In this document: positions 35,297 to 44,681 of the stretch, piece by piece
Layout: each line of letters opens with the position of its first letter
Position numbering within the stretch: position 1 is the stretch's first letter
Assembly: GCF_900585905.1 (NCBI RefSeq)
Contig: NZ_UTVH01000121.1
Location: 186,001 to 250,000 of the forward strand
Direction: 5' to 3'
Source: Pseudomonas viridiflava
GTDB lineage: Bacteria; Pseudomonadota; Gammaproteobacteria; Pseudomonadales; Pseudomonadaceae
Length of the DNA stretch: 64,000 bases
The notes under the pieces: generated by a model
Database searches by the model: none
Told to the model about the DNA's origin: nothing
Seen by the model: the letters and a program-made list of their open reading frames with translations, nothing else
Program-made: the position numbers and the translations under genes

Positions 35297-36403
35297 ATGC
35301 AGACACTGAAGGTCGAGCTTGGCGAACGCAGCTACCCGATCCATATCGGCGAAGGCTTGCTGGATCGTCTGGAGTTGCTGGCGCCGCACATCGTCGGCAA
35401 GCAGGTGGCGATTGTCACCAACAGCACTGTCGCGCCGCTTTACCTTGAGCGACTGACCCGCACGCTGGCCGGGTATAACGTGCTGCCGATCATTCTTCCT
35501 GACGGCGAAGCGTTCAAGAACTGGGAAACCCTGCAGACCATTTTCGACGGCCTCCTGACCGCTCGGCATGACCGCCGCACCACGGTCATTGCCCTGGGTG
35601 GCGGCGTCATCGGTGATATGGCCGGTTTCGCCGCCGCGTGCTATCAGCGCGGGGTGAATTTCGTTCAGATTCCGACCACGCTGCTGTCTCAGGTCGACTC
35701 CTCGGTCGGCGGCAAGACCGGCATCAATCATCCGCTGGGCAAGAACATGGTCGGCGCGTTTTATCAGCCGAGCGTGGTGCTCATCGACACCACCAGCCTC
35801 AACAGCCTGCCGCCGCGCGAGCTGTCGGCGGGGCTGGCTGAAGTCATCAAGTACGGGCTGATCTGCGACGAGCCGTTCCTGACCTGGCTGGAAGCGCATG
35901 TCGATGGCCTGCGCGGCCTCGATCAGGCTGCGCTGACAGCAGCGATTGCCCGCTCCTGCGCGGCGAAGGCGCTGGTGGTGGGGGCGGATGAGCGCGAATC
36001 AGGCGTGCGTGCCACGCTGAATCTGGGCCACACTTTCGGCCATGCCATCGAGACGCACATGGGCTATGGTGTCTGGTTGCACGGTGAGGCCGTTGCGGCG
36101 GGTACCGTCATGGCGATGGAAATGTCCGCCCGGCTGGGCTGGATCAGCGCCCAGGAACGTGACCGCGGCATTCGTCTGTTCCTGCGGGCCGGTCTGCCGG
36201 TGGTGCCTCCGGCGGAAATGAGCGAAGCGCATTTTCTGGAACACATGGCGGTCGACAAAAAAGTCCTTGATGGTCGTATGCGCCTGGTACTGCTGCGCCG
36301 CATGGGCGAAGCCGTTATCACTGACGACTATCCACAAGAAGTTTTAAAGGCCACGCTGGTTGCGGATTACCGCACGCTCGTGGATCAGCTTAGAGGTCAA
36401 TGA
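35297..36403 (+). CDS. aroB: 3-dehydroquinate synthase
   Basis: Makes 3-dehydroquinate from DAHP, using NAD and a divalent metal. 368 residues from ATG 35297, with GGGG upstream; an open frame extends much further back but is not the gene. GGGVIGDMAGFAA is the NAD-binding loop, VGGKTGINHPLGKNMVG the substrate loop, and NLGHTFGHAIE and HGEAVAAGTVMA carry metal-binding His residues. Confidence 0.97.
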   Translation: MQTLKVELGERSYPIHIGEGLLDRLELLAPHIVGKQVAIVTNSTVAPLYLERLTRTLAGYNVLPIILPDGEAFKNWETLQTIFDGLLTARHDRRTTVIALGGGVIGDMAGFAAACYQRGVNFVQIPTTLLSQVDSSVGGKTGINHPLGKNMVGAFYQPSVVLIDTTSLNSLPPRELSAGLAEVIKYGLICDEPFLTWLEAHVDGLRGLDQAALTAAIARSCAAKALVVGADERESGVRATLNLGHTFGHAIETHMGYGVWLHGEAVAAGTVMAMEMSARLGWISAQERDRGIRLFLRAGLPVVPPAEMSEAHFLEHMAVDKKVLDGRMRLVLLRRMGEAVITDDYPQEVLKATLVADYRTLVDQLRGQ

Positions 36404-36407
36404 AAAC

Positions 36408-38045
36408 ATGACGAGTAGTCTGCACGCCGACGAAGCCTTCCTCGGCCATTACAAATTGAGTCATGACCCTTTTGCCGCGCGGGTACCTGGCTTCAAATTC
36501 TTCCCTGCCCAGCGCAAGCCGGTGCTGGGGCAGTTGCATCATCTCGCCCGCTACAGCCAGCTGCTGCTGGTGGTCACCGGCCCCAATGGCAGCGGCAAGA
36601 CATTGCTGCGTCAGGCGCTGGTCGCCAGTACCAACAAGCAATCGGTGCAAAGCGTGGTGGTGTCTGCCCGCGGCGCTTCCGATGCGGCCGGTCTGCTGCG
36701 CCAGGTGGCGCAGGCGCTGAACGTCGCTCAGGCAGAAATGCAGAGCGTGCTGTCGCAGATCGTGCAACTGGCGCTGACGGGCCAGGAAGTCTACATCCTG
36801 GTCGATGACGCCGAACAACTGGGCGAATCGGCACTCGAAGCTCTGTTGGGTCTGGCTGACGGCAGTCCTGAAGGCAGGCCCCATGTGTTTCTGTTCGGCG
36901 AAGCCTCGATTATCGACCGCCTGGAACAGCTGTGCGCTGACTCCGAGGCTGAGGGCGAGCGCTTCCACGTCATCGAGCTGGCGCCCTACACCGAAGAAGA
37001 GACGCGCGAATACCTGGAGCAGCGACTGGAAGGTGCCGGTCAGGGCATCGAATTGTTCACGGCTGAACAGATAAGCGACATCCATGAGCATTCTGGTGGA
37101 TGGCCCGGAGCTATCAATCAGGTAGCGCGGGATTCAATGATCGAGGCGATGATCGCCAGCCGTTCGGCGGTCAAACGCCCTAGCGTGGGATTCAAAATGC
37201 CTAAGAAATATGTACTGGCACTGGGTGCTGTGGTCGCGGTAGGTGTACTGGCTGCGGTCTTGATACCTGGCCGTGGTGGCAATACCGGTGCGCCAGCCAA
37301 CCAGCCGGCCAACTCTCAGGCCCAGCTGCCGCTGGGTCAGGGCACGCCAGGCACCCAGCAATCCAATAACGGTGGCCCGGCCATCGAGTTCGCGGGCAAC
37401 TCGCAGCCGGTGCCATTGCCGCTGGGGGGGAATTCCCAGCCGGTCATGCGCGGTCCGTTGGCCGAGGCTGCGGGTTCCTCCGACGGCGACGACGATGGTG
37501 TGCCGGTCGGTTCGGTCGAGCAGCCGCCTACCGTGACCACCACTGCGCCGCCTGCCGGTGTGCCCGCGGGCCCGGCCGCTGCGCCTGCAGCGCCGCGCTC
37601 CTCGATCGCGCCACCACCTGCCGCCACGGCTGCGGTGCCTGCACCAGCACCCGCCAAACCGGCAGTGGCTGCACCCAAGCCCGCAGCACCGGCAGCCGCG
37701 CCGACCCAGATTGCCACGGCCAAGCCAGCCCCGGTTCCGGGCGCCAAGCCAGCCGCAGGGGGCAGCTGGTATGGCGCTCAGGCACCGAGCCGTTATGTGG
37801 TACAGATTCTGGGCACCAGCTCTGAATCTACCGCTCAGGCGTTCGTTGCCGAGCAGGGTGGAGAGTACCGTTACTTCAAGAAAACGTTGCAGGGCAAGCC
37901 GCTCTACGTGATCACCTACGGTAACTTTTCTGACCGCGCCGCCGCCCTGGCTGCCATCAAGGCCTTGCCAGCTAAGGTTCAGGCTGGTAAACCTTGGCCT
38001 CGTACTGTCGCCAGTATCCAACAGGAACTCGGCGCAACCCGCTGA
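36408..38045 (+). CDS. DamX-like AAA and SPOR domain protein
   Basis: 545 residues: an N-terminal ATPase-like domain with P-loop GPNGSGKTLLRQAL and the VDDAEQLG Walker B, one membrane helix at ~265-285 (VLALGAVVAVGVLAAVLIPG), a long Pro/Ala-rich linker, and a C-terminal SPOR domain (~455-530). Gene order aroK-aroB-damX is widely conserved. SPOR proteins are recruited to the division septum by denuded peptidoglycan; the exact role of DamX is unclear. ATG 4 bp after aroB. Confidence 0.92.
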   Translation: MTSSLHADEAFLGHYKLSHDPFAARVPGFKFFPAQRKPVLGQLHHLARYSQLLLVVTGPNGSGKTLLRQALVASTNKQSVQSVVVSARGASDAAGLLRQVAQALNVAQAEMQSVLSQIVQLALTGQEVYILVDDAEQLGESALEALLGLADGSPEGRPHVFLFGEASIIDRLEQLCADSEAEGERFHVIELAPYTEEETREYLEQRLEGAGQGIELFTAEQISDIHEHSGGWPGAINQVARDSMIEAMIASRSAVKRPSVGFKMPKKYVLALGAVVAVGVLAAVLIPGRGGNTGAPANQPANSQAQLPLGQGTPGTQQSNNGGPAIEFAGNSQPVPLPLGGNSQPVMRGPLAEAAGSSDGDDDGVPVGSVEQPPTVTTTAPPAGVPAGPAAAPAAPRSSIAPPPAATAAVPAPAPAKPAVAAPKPAAPAAAPTQIATAKPAPVPGAKPAAGGSWYGAQAPSRYVVQILGTSSESTAQAFVAEQGGEYRYFKKTLQGKPLYVITYGNFSDRAAALAAIKALPAKVQAGKPWPRTVASIQQELGATR

Positions 38046-38128
38046 AGTCGCAGCGGCCCTATCCGGGCCGCTCACCAGGCATCCCTGATTCCAACCACAA
38101 GCGTGCTGCATTGCCAGCGCGCCTTGTA

Positions 38129-38152
38129 GTGCCCGCAATGCGGGCGCTTTTC
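38129..38152 (+). terminator. rho-independent terminator after the damX-like gene
   Basis: GCCCGC-AAT-GCGGGC followed by GCTTTTC in the 348-bp gap before gltB. Confidence 0.7.
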
Positions 38153-38257
38153 GATCGGGCCGTTTTGGTCAGCGCTCAAAAAAGCGCTCACTATCACAGT
38201 TAATCGCTGCAAACCTTCATAAATGCGACATGAATTTGCGACTGTTCGTCGTTAAAT

Positions 38258-38286
38258 TTGTGAGGCTTTGTGTCGCTGTGTACAAT
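38258..38286 (+). promoter_or_regulatory. sigma-70 promoter of gltB
   Basis: TTGTGA (38258-38263), exactly 17 bp, TACAAT (38281-38286). The resulting leader is ~100 nt. The 348-bp gap 38046-38393 holds this, the terminator above and no gene. Confidence 0.65.
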
Positions 38287-38393
38287 GACCTCCCTTTTGC
38301 TTGTGCAAAGCCGACGTGCGTTCGGCGTGTGAGTAACGGATTGAATTGAAAAGAAATTTGCCTCTCAAGAGGCAGCCTGGTGAGAAAGTGTCT

Positions 38394-41300
38394 ATGAAAG
38401 CAGGTCTGTACCATCCAGATGAATTCAAGGATAACTGTGGTTTCGGCCTGATCGCCCACATGCAGGGCGAGCCCAGTCACCACCTGTTGCAGACGGCCGT
38501 GCAAGCCCTGACCTGCATGACCCACCGCGGCGGGATCAACGCCGACGGCAAGACCGGTGACGGTTGCGGGCTGTTGATCCAGAAACCCGATGCGTTCCTG
38601 CGAGCCGTGGCCAAAGAGCACTTCGGCAGCGAGCTGGGCGATCAGTACGCAGTGGGCATGGTCTTCCTCAATCAGGATGACGCCCGCGCCGAGGCCGCCC
38701 GCGAAAACATGAACCGCGAGATTCTCGCCGCTGGCCTGACCCTGATCGGCTGGCGTCAGGTGCCTATCGACACCAGCGTGCTGGGCCGTCTGGCGCTGGA
38801 GCGTCTGCCCAAGATCGAACAAGTGTTCATTGGCGGCGAAGGGCTGAGCGATCAGGAGTTCGCGATCAAGCTGTTCAGTGCCCGTCGCCGCTCTTCGGTG
38901 GCCAATGCCGAAGACACCGACCATTACATCTGCAGCTTTTCCCACAAGACCATCATCTACAAGGGTCTGATGATGCCGCGCGACCTGACGGCATTTTTCC
39001 CTGACCTGAGTGACGAGCGCCTGCAAACCGCAATCTGCGTGTTTCACCAGCGCTTTTCCACCAACACACTGCCGAAATGGCCGCTGGCGCAGCCCTTCCG
39101 TTTTCTCGCCCACAACGGCGAGATCAACACCATCACCGGCAACCGCAACTGGGCTCAGGCCCGGCGGACCAAGTTCGCCAACGAACTGATCCCCGACCTG
39201 GACGAATTGGGGCCGCTGGTCAATCGCGTGGGTTCCGACTCATCCAGCATGGACAATATGCTGGAACTGATGGTGACCGGCGGCATCGACCTGTTCCGTG
39301 GCGTGCGCATGATCATTCCGCCTGCGTGGCAGAACGTCGAAACCATGGACCCCGATCTGCGGGCGTTCTATGAGTACAACTCCATGCACATGGAACCCTG
39401 GGATGGCCCTGCCGGTGTGGTGATGACTGAAGGTCGTCACGCGGTCTGTCTGCTGGACCGTAACGGCCTGCGCCCGGCGCGCTGGGTCACCACCAAGAAT
39501 GGCTACATCACCCTGGCATCGGAGATCGGCGTCTGGGATTACAAGCCCGAAGACGTCATCGCCAAGGGCCGTGTCGGTCCGGGTCAGATCTTTGCCGTCG
39601 ATACCCAGACGGGTCAGATCCTTGATACCGATGCCATCGACAACCGCCTGAAGTCGCGCCATCCGTACAAGCAATGGCTGCGCAAGAACGCGCTGCGCAT
39701 TCAGGCCACCATCGAAGACAACGACCACGGTTCGGCGTTTTACAACGTCGACCAGCTCAAGCAATACATGAAGATGTATCAGGTCACCTTCGAGGAGCGC
39801 GACCAGGTGCTGCGCCCGCTGGGTGAGCAGGGCCAGGAAGCGGTGGGCTCCATGGGCGACGATACGCCGATGGCGGTGCTGTCCCAGCGCGTGCGCTCGC
39901 CTTATGACTACTTCCGCCAGCAGTTCGCGCAGGTGACCAACCCGCCCATCGACCCGCTGCGCGAAGCCATCGTCATGTCGCTGGAAATCTGCCTCGGTGC
40001 CGAGCGCAACATTTTCCAGGAGTCGCCGGAGCATGCTTCCCGCGTGATCCTCAGTTCGCCAGTGATTTCGCCCGCCAAGTGGCGCTCGCTGATGACGCTG
40101 GAGCGGCCGGGTTTCGAGCGCCAGATCATCGATCTGAACTACGACGAAGGCGTCGGTCTGGAAGCGGCGGTGCGCAACATCGCCGATCAGGCCGAAGAAG
40201 CGGTGCGTGCAGGTCGCACGCTGATCGTACTGAGTGACCGCCACATCGCGCCGGGCAAATTGCCTGCACACGCCTCCCTGGCCGTCGGCGCGGTGCACCA
40301 TCGCCTGACTGAAAAAGGTCTGCGCTGCGACAGCAATATCCTCGTTGAAACCGCCACTGCCCGCGATCCGCATCACTTTGCGGTGTTGATCGGCTTTGGT
40401 GCTTCGGCGGTTTACCCGTTCCTGGCGTATGAAGTGCTGGGTGATCTGATCCGTACCGGTGAAGTGCTGGGCGACCTCTATGAGGTGTTCAAGAACTACC
40501 GCAAGGGCATCACCAAAGGCCTGCTCAAGATTCTGTCGAAGATGGGCATTTCCACCATCGCGTCGTACCGAGGTGCTCAGCTGTTCGAAGCCATCGGCTT
40601 GTCCGAAGCGGTCTGTGAGCTGAGTTTTCGGGGCGTGCCAAGCCGCATCAAGGGCGCGCGCTTCGTCGATATTGAAGCTGAGCAGAAACTGCTCTCGGCC
40701 GAAGCCTGGAGCCCGCGCAAGCCGATTCAGCAAGGTGGCTTGCTCAAGTTCGTGTTCGGCGGCGAATACCACGCCTACAACCCGGACGTGGTGAGCATGC
40801 TGCAGGCCGCCGTGCAGCAAGGCGACTACAGCAAGTTCAAGGAATACACCGCGCTGGTGGACAAGCGTCCGGTGTCGATGATTCGCGATCTGTTCCAGCT
40901 CAAGACCCTCGACACGCCGATGGCCCTCGATCAGGTCGAGCCTCTGACTGAAATTCTCAAGCGTTTCGACTCCGCCGGCATTTCCCTGGGGGCGTTGTCG
41001 CCTGAGGCGCACGAAGCGCTGGCCGAGGCCATGAACCGTCTCGGCGCGCGCTCCAACTCCGGTGAAGGCGGTGAAGACCCTGCGCGCTACGGCACCATCC
41101 GCAGCTCGAAGATCAAGCAGATTGCCACTGGCCGTTTTGGCGTGACCCCTGAATATCTGGTCAACGCCGATGTGTTGCAGATCAAGGTCGCGCAAGGCGC
41201 CAAGCCGGGCGAAGGCGGGCAGCTGCCGGGTGGCAAGGTGAACGGTCTGATCGCCAAGCTGCGCTATGCCGTGCCGGGCGTGACGCTGATTTCGCCGCCG

Positions 41301-42842
41301 CCGCACCACGACATCTATTCCATCGAAGACCTGTCGCAGTTGATTTTCGACCTCAAGCAGGTCAATCCGGCTGCGCTGGTGTCGGTCAAGCTGGTGGCCG
41401 AGGCGGGCGTCGGCACGATTGCCGCTGGCGTCGCCAAGGCCTACGCCGACCTGATCACGATTTCCGGCTATGACGGCGGCACCGGTGCTTCGCCACTGTC
41501 GTCGATCAAGTACGCCGGTGCGCCGTGGGAGCTGGGCCTGGCCGAAACCCACCAGACCCTGCGCGGCAACGATCTGCGCGGCAAGGTGCGGGTGCAGACC
41601 GACGGTGGCCTGAAAACCGGCCTGGACGTGATCAAGGCAGCGATCCTCGGCGCTGAAAGCTTCGGCTTCGGCACCGCGCCAATGATCGCGCTGGGCTGCA
41701 AATACCTGCGCATCTGCCACCTGAACAACTGCGCTACGGGCGTCGCGACCCAGAACGAAAAGCTGCGCAAGGATCACTACATCGGCACTGTCGACATGGT
41801 GATCAACTTCTTCACCTACGTCGCCGAAGAAACCCGCGAATGGCTGGCGAAACTGGGCGTGCGCTCGCTGGAAGAGCTGATCGGGCGTACTGATCTGCTC
41901 GACATCCTGCCCGGCGAGACCGCCAAGCAGCAGCACCTGGACCTGACGCCGTTGCTGGGCAGCGATCACATTCCGGCGGACAAGCCGCAGTTCAGCCTGG
42001 TGGACCGCAACCCGCCCTTCGACAAGGGCCTGCTGGCCGAGCGCATGGTGGAACTGGCCAAGCCTGCCATCGAAAGTCTCAGTGGCGGCGAGTACGCGCT
42101 GGACATCTGCAACTGCGACCGCTCCATCGGCGCACGGATTTCTGGTGAAATCGCCAAACTGCATGGCAATCAGGGCATGAACAAGGCGCCGATCACCTTC
42201 CGCTTCAAGGGCACGGCGGGGCAGAGCTTCGGCGTCTGGAACGCCGGTGGCCTGAACATGTATCTGGAAGGCGACGCCAACGACTACGTCGGCAAGGGCA
42301 TGACGGCTGGCAAGCTGGTGATCGTGCCGCCCAAGGGCAGCCCGTTCAAGACCCAGGACAGCGCCATCATCGGCAACACCTGTCTCTACGGCGCCACCGG
42401 CGGCAAGCTGTTCGCCGCCGGGACGGCAGGGGAGCGTTTCGCTGTGCGTAACTCGGGTGCCCACACCATCGTGGAAGGCACCGGCGATCACTGCTGCGAA
42501 TACATGACCGGCGGGTTTGTCTGTGTGCTGGGCAAGACGGGCTATAACTTCGGCTCCGGCATGACCGGTGGTTTCGCCTATGTGCTGGACCTGGACAACA
42601 GCTTCGTTGACCGCGTCAATCATGAGTTGGTTGAAATCCAGCGCATCAGCGGCGAGGCGATGGAGGCGTATCGCAGCCATCTGGAGCGTGTCCTGGCCGA
42701 ATATGTTGCGGAAACCGACAGCGAGTGGGGCCGTAACGTCTGGGAAAACCTCGACGATTACCTGCGCCGTTTCTGGATGGTCAAGCCCAAGGCAGCTTCG
42801 CTGAAGTCGTTGCTCTCCAGCACCCGCGCCAATCCGCAGTAA
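38394..42842 (+). CDS. gltB: glutamate synthase large (alpha) subunit
   Basis: Forms glutamate from glutamine and 2-oxoglutarate. 1482 residues starting MKAGLYHPDEFKDNCGFG; Cys15 becomes the N-terminal nucleophile of the glutaminase after propeptide removal, and an in-frame ATG 16 codons upstream is rejected. Order: class II glutaminase (~15-430), central linker domain, FMN-binding synthase barrel (~800-1200, with GGEGGED and GYDGGTGASPLS) with 3Fe-4S cysteines in CKYLRICHLNNCATG, and a C-terminal beta-helix. It pairs with gltD. Confidence 0.98.
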   Translation: MKAGLYHPDEFKDNCGFGLIAHMQGEPSHHLLQTAVQALTCMTHRGGINADGKTGDGCGLLIQKPDAFLRAVAKEHFGSELGDQYAVGMVFLNQDDARAEAARENMNREILAAGLTLIGWRQVPIDTSVLGRLALERLPKIEQVFIGGEGLSDQEFAIKLFSARRRSSVANAEDTDHYICSFSHKTIIYKGLMMPRDLTAFFPDLSDERLQTAICVFHQRFSTNTLPKWPLAQPFRFLAHNGEINTITGNRNWAQARRTKFANELIPDLDELGPLVNRVGSDSSSMDNMLELMVTGGIDLFRGVRMIIPPAWQNVETMDPDLRAFYEYNSMHMEPWDGPAGVVMTEGRHAVCLLDRNGLRPARWVTTKNGYITLASEIGVWDYKPEDVIAKGRVGPGQIFAVDTQTGQILDTDAIDNRLKSRHPYKQWLRKNALRIQATIEDNDHGSAFYNVDQLKQYMKMYQVTFEERDQVLRPLGEQGQEAVGSMGDDTPMAVLSQRVRSPYDYFRQQFAQVTNPPIDPLREAIVMSLEICLGAERNIFQESPEHASRVILSSPVISPAKWRSLMTLERPGFERQIIDLNYDEGVGLEAAVRNIADQAEEAVRAGRTLIVLSDRHIAPGKLPAHASLAVGAVHHRLTEKGLRCDSNILVETATARDPHHFAVLIGFGASAVYPFLAYEVLGDLIRTGEVLGDLYEVFKNYRKGITKGLLKILSKMGISTIASYRGAQLFEAIGLSEAVCELSFRGVPSRIKGARFVDIEAEQKLLSAEAWSPRKPIQQGGLLKFVFGGEYHAYNPDVVSMLQAAVQQGDYSKFKEYTALVDKRPVSMIRDLFQLKTLDTPMALDQVEPLTEILKRFDSAGISLGALSPEAHEALAEAMNRLGARSNSGEGGEDPARYGTIRSSKIKQIATGRFGVTPEYLVNADVLQIKVAQGAKPGEGGQLPGGKVNGLIAKLRYAVPGVTLISPPPHHDIYSIEDLSQLIFDLKQVNPAALVSVKLVAEAGVGTIAAGVAKAYADLITISGYDGGTGASPLSSIKYAGAPWELGLAETHQTLRGNDLRGKVRVQTDGGLKTGLDVIKAAILGAESFGFGTAPMIALGCKYLRICHLNNCATGVATQNEKLRKDHYIGTVDMVINFFTYVAEETREWLAKLGVRSLEELIGRTDLLDILPGETAKQQHLDLTPLLGSDHIPADKPQFSLVDRNPPFDKGLLAERMVELAKPAIESLSGGEYALDICNCDRSIGARISGEIAKLHGNQGMNKAPITFRFKGTAGQSFGVWNAGGLNMYLEGDANDYVGKGMTAGKLVIVPPKGSPFKTQDSAIIGNTCLYGATGGKLFAAGTAGERFAVRNSGAHTIVEGTGDHCCEYMTGGFVCVLGKTGYNFGSGMTGGFAYVLDLDNSFVDRVNHELVEIQRISGEAMEAYRSHLERVLAEYVAETDSEWGRNVWENLDDYLRRFWMVKPKAASLKSLLSSTRANPQ

Positions 42843-42852
42843 AGCAGCCACG

Positions 42853-42941
42853 AGCTGCAAGCTTTAAGTTAGAGGCTTGCAGCTCTGTGGGTTGAACAGA
42901 ATTTGATTTTCTTGCAGCTTCAGCGTGTCGCTTGAAGCTGC
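42853..42941. repeat. two perfect hairpins between gltB and gltD
   Basis: GAGCTGCAAGC (42853-42863) pairs with GCTTGCAGCTC (42876-42886). GCAGCTTCA (42914-42922) pairs with TGAAGCTGC (42933-42941), just before the gltD ribosome site GAAGAGG. Arms of the two hairpins are related in sequence. They may tune gltD expression or protect mRNA ends. Confidence 0.7.
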
Positions 42942-42956
42942 CCGAAGAGGCACAAA

Positions 42957-44375
42957 ATGGCCGAACGTCTCAGTAACGACTTTCAATTCCTCGATGTCGG
43001 ACGCAAAGATCCGAAGAAGAAGCTGCTGCGTCAACGCAAGAAAGAGTTCGTTGAAATCTACGAGCCTTTCAAGCCGCAGCACTCAGCTGACCAGGCGCAT
43101 CGCTGCCTGGGCTGCGGTAACCCGTATTGCGAATGGAAGTGCCCGGTGCACAACTTCATCCCCAACTGGCTCAAGCTGGTTGCGGAGGGCAACATCCTGG
43201 CCGCCGCCGAGCTGTCGCATCAGACCAACACCCTGCCGGAAGTCTGCGGTCGGGTGTGTCCTCAGGACAGACTGTGTGAAGGCGCCTGCACCCTGAACGA
43301 TGGCTTTGGCGCCGTGACCATTGGCTCGGTGGAGAAATACATCACTGACACCGCGTTCGCCATGGGCTGGCGTCCGGACATGTCCAGGGTCGTGCCCACC
43401 GGCAAGCGTGTCGCGATCATTGGTGCCGGGCCTGCAGGCCTGGGCTGTGCCGACGTGCTGGTGCGCGGCGGCGTGACGCCGGTCGTGTTCGACAAGAACC
43501 CGGAAATCGGCGGTCTGCTGACCTTCGGCATCCCCGAGTTCAAGCTGGAAAAGACCGTGTTGAGCAACCGGCGTGAAGTGTTCACCGGGATGGGCATCGA
43601 GTTCCGCCTCAACACTGAAGTCGGCAAGGACGTGACGGTCGAGCAACTGCTTGAAGAGTACGATGCCGTGTTCATGGGCATGGGCACCTACACCTACATG
43701 AAGGGCGGTTTTGCGGGTGAAGACCTGCCGGGTGTGCATGACGCGCTGGATTTCCTCATCGCCAACGTCAACCGCAACCTGGGCTTCGAAAAGTCGCCGG
43801 AAGATTTTGTCGACATGAAAGGCAAGAAAGTTGTGGTACTGGGCGGTGGCGACACGGCCATGGACTGCAACCGCACCTCGATCCGTCAGGGCGCGCGCTC
43901 GGTGACGTGCGCCTATCGCCGCGACGAAGAGAACATGCCAGGCTCGCGCAAGGAAGTGAGAAACGCCAAGGAAGAAGGCGTGAAATTTCTCTACAACCGT
44001 CAGCCTATCGCCATTGTGGGTGAAGGCAGGGTCGAGGGCGTGAAAGTGGTGGAGACGCGCCTGGGCGAGCCCGATGCCCGTGGCCGTCGCAGCCCCGAGC
44101 CGATTCCCGGGTCCGAAGAAATCATCCCGGCCGACGCCGTGGTCATTGCCTTCGGCTTCCGTCCAAGCCCCGCGCCCTGGTTCGAGCGGTTCACCATTCA
44201 GACCGACAGCCAGGGCCGCGTCGTCGCGCCCGAACAGGCGCAGTACAAACACCAGACCAGCAACCCGAAAATCTTCGCCGGTGGCGACATGGTCCGTGGC
44301 TCCGATCTGGTGGTGACTGCGATCTTTGAGGGCCGTAACGCGGCTGAAGGGATTCTGGATTATCTCGGCGTCTGA
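42957..44375 (+). CDS. gltD: glutamate synthase small (beta) subunit
   Basis: NADPH-oxidising subunit that feeds electrons to GltB. 472 residues. 4Fe-4S cysteines are seen in CLGCGNPYCEWKCPVHN and CGRVCPQDRLCEGAC. The FAD-binding GAGPAGLGCADVL and the NADPH-binding VLGGGDTAMDCNRT motifs follow. It comes 114 bp after gltB. Confidence 0.98.
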   Translation: MAERLSNDFQFLDVGRKDPKKKLLRQRKKEFVEIYEPFKPQHSADQAHRCLGCGNPYCEWKCPVHNFIPNWLKLVAEGNILAAAELSHQTNTLPEVCGRVCPQDRLCEGACTLNDGFGAVTIGSVEKYITDTAFAMGWRPDMSRVVPTGKRVAIIGAGPAGLGCADVLVRGGVTPVVFDKNPEIGGLLTFGIPEFKLEKTVLSNRREVFTGMGIEFRLNTEVGKDVTVEQLLEEYDAVFMGMGTYTYMKGGFAGEDLPGVHDALDFLIANVNRNLGFEKSPEDFVDMKGKKVVVLGGGDTAMDCNRTSIRQGARSVTCAYRRDEENMPGSRKEVRNAKEEGVKFLYNRQPIAIVGEGRVEGVKVVETRLGEPDARGRRSPEPIPGSEEIIPADAVVIAFGFRPSPAPWFERFTIQTDSQGRVVAPEQAQYKHQTSNPKIFAGGDMVRGSDLVVTAIFEGRNAAEGILDYLGV

Positions 44376-44392
44376 TCGTCGATGCTGTCGCT

Positions 44393-44417
44393 GAGGGGCC
44401 TGCGCGGCAGGCCTCTC
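44393..44417 (+). terminator. GC-rich hairpin after gltD
   Basis: GAGGGGCCTGC-GCG-GCAGGCCTCTC. There is no T-run, so it is a 3' stabiliser or a weak terminator. Confidence 0.4.
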
Positions 44418-44525
44418 ATGCTCTGAAACAGGTGCTCGACCAGAGCAGCAACGCCTGTTATTGCCGCTTTCGCCGCTGTCTGCCGCGCGTCAGGTTGGCC
44501 CGCCCCGCATTCCCCCTGCCTTTGT

Positions 44526-44576
44526 GATCACGCTTGTTGGCGTGATCGTTGTGTCACGGATTGTCGATTATATATT
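44526..44576 (+). promoter_or_regulatory. inverted repeat plus promoter candidate of the toxin-like gene
   Basis: GATCACGC-TTGTTG-GCGTGATC (44526-44547) is immediately followed by a promoter-like TTGTGT (44549-44554), 16 bp, TATATT (44571-44576). An operator abutting the -35 box is plausible; the regulator is unknown. Confidence 0.45.
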
Positions 44577-44681
44577 GATGCCACACATGCTCCTGAAGCG
44601 CGTTAGGGTGCGCCGACGCCTGCCGTGAGATTCACTGTGCGCAGGATGCCCGCTCACAATGTCGCTATAAGGAAATAGCCC

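Larger units (their letters stand above)
44376..44681. other. 306-bp region upstream of the toxin-like gene
   Basis: It holds the gltD 3' hairpin (44393-44417), an inverted repeat (44526-44547) and a promoter candidate (44549-44576). No gene and no hrp box (GGAACC with CCAC at proper spacing) were found. Confidence 0.6.

Noticed and set aside
39240..42860. 1206-codon open frame on the minus strand
   Set aside because: It lies opposite gltB, which has clear family motifs throughout. Long antisense frames are expected in high-GC DNA.
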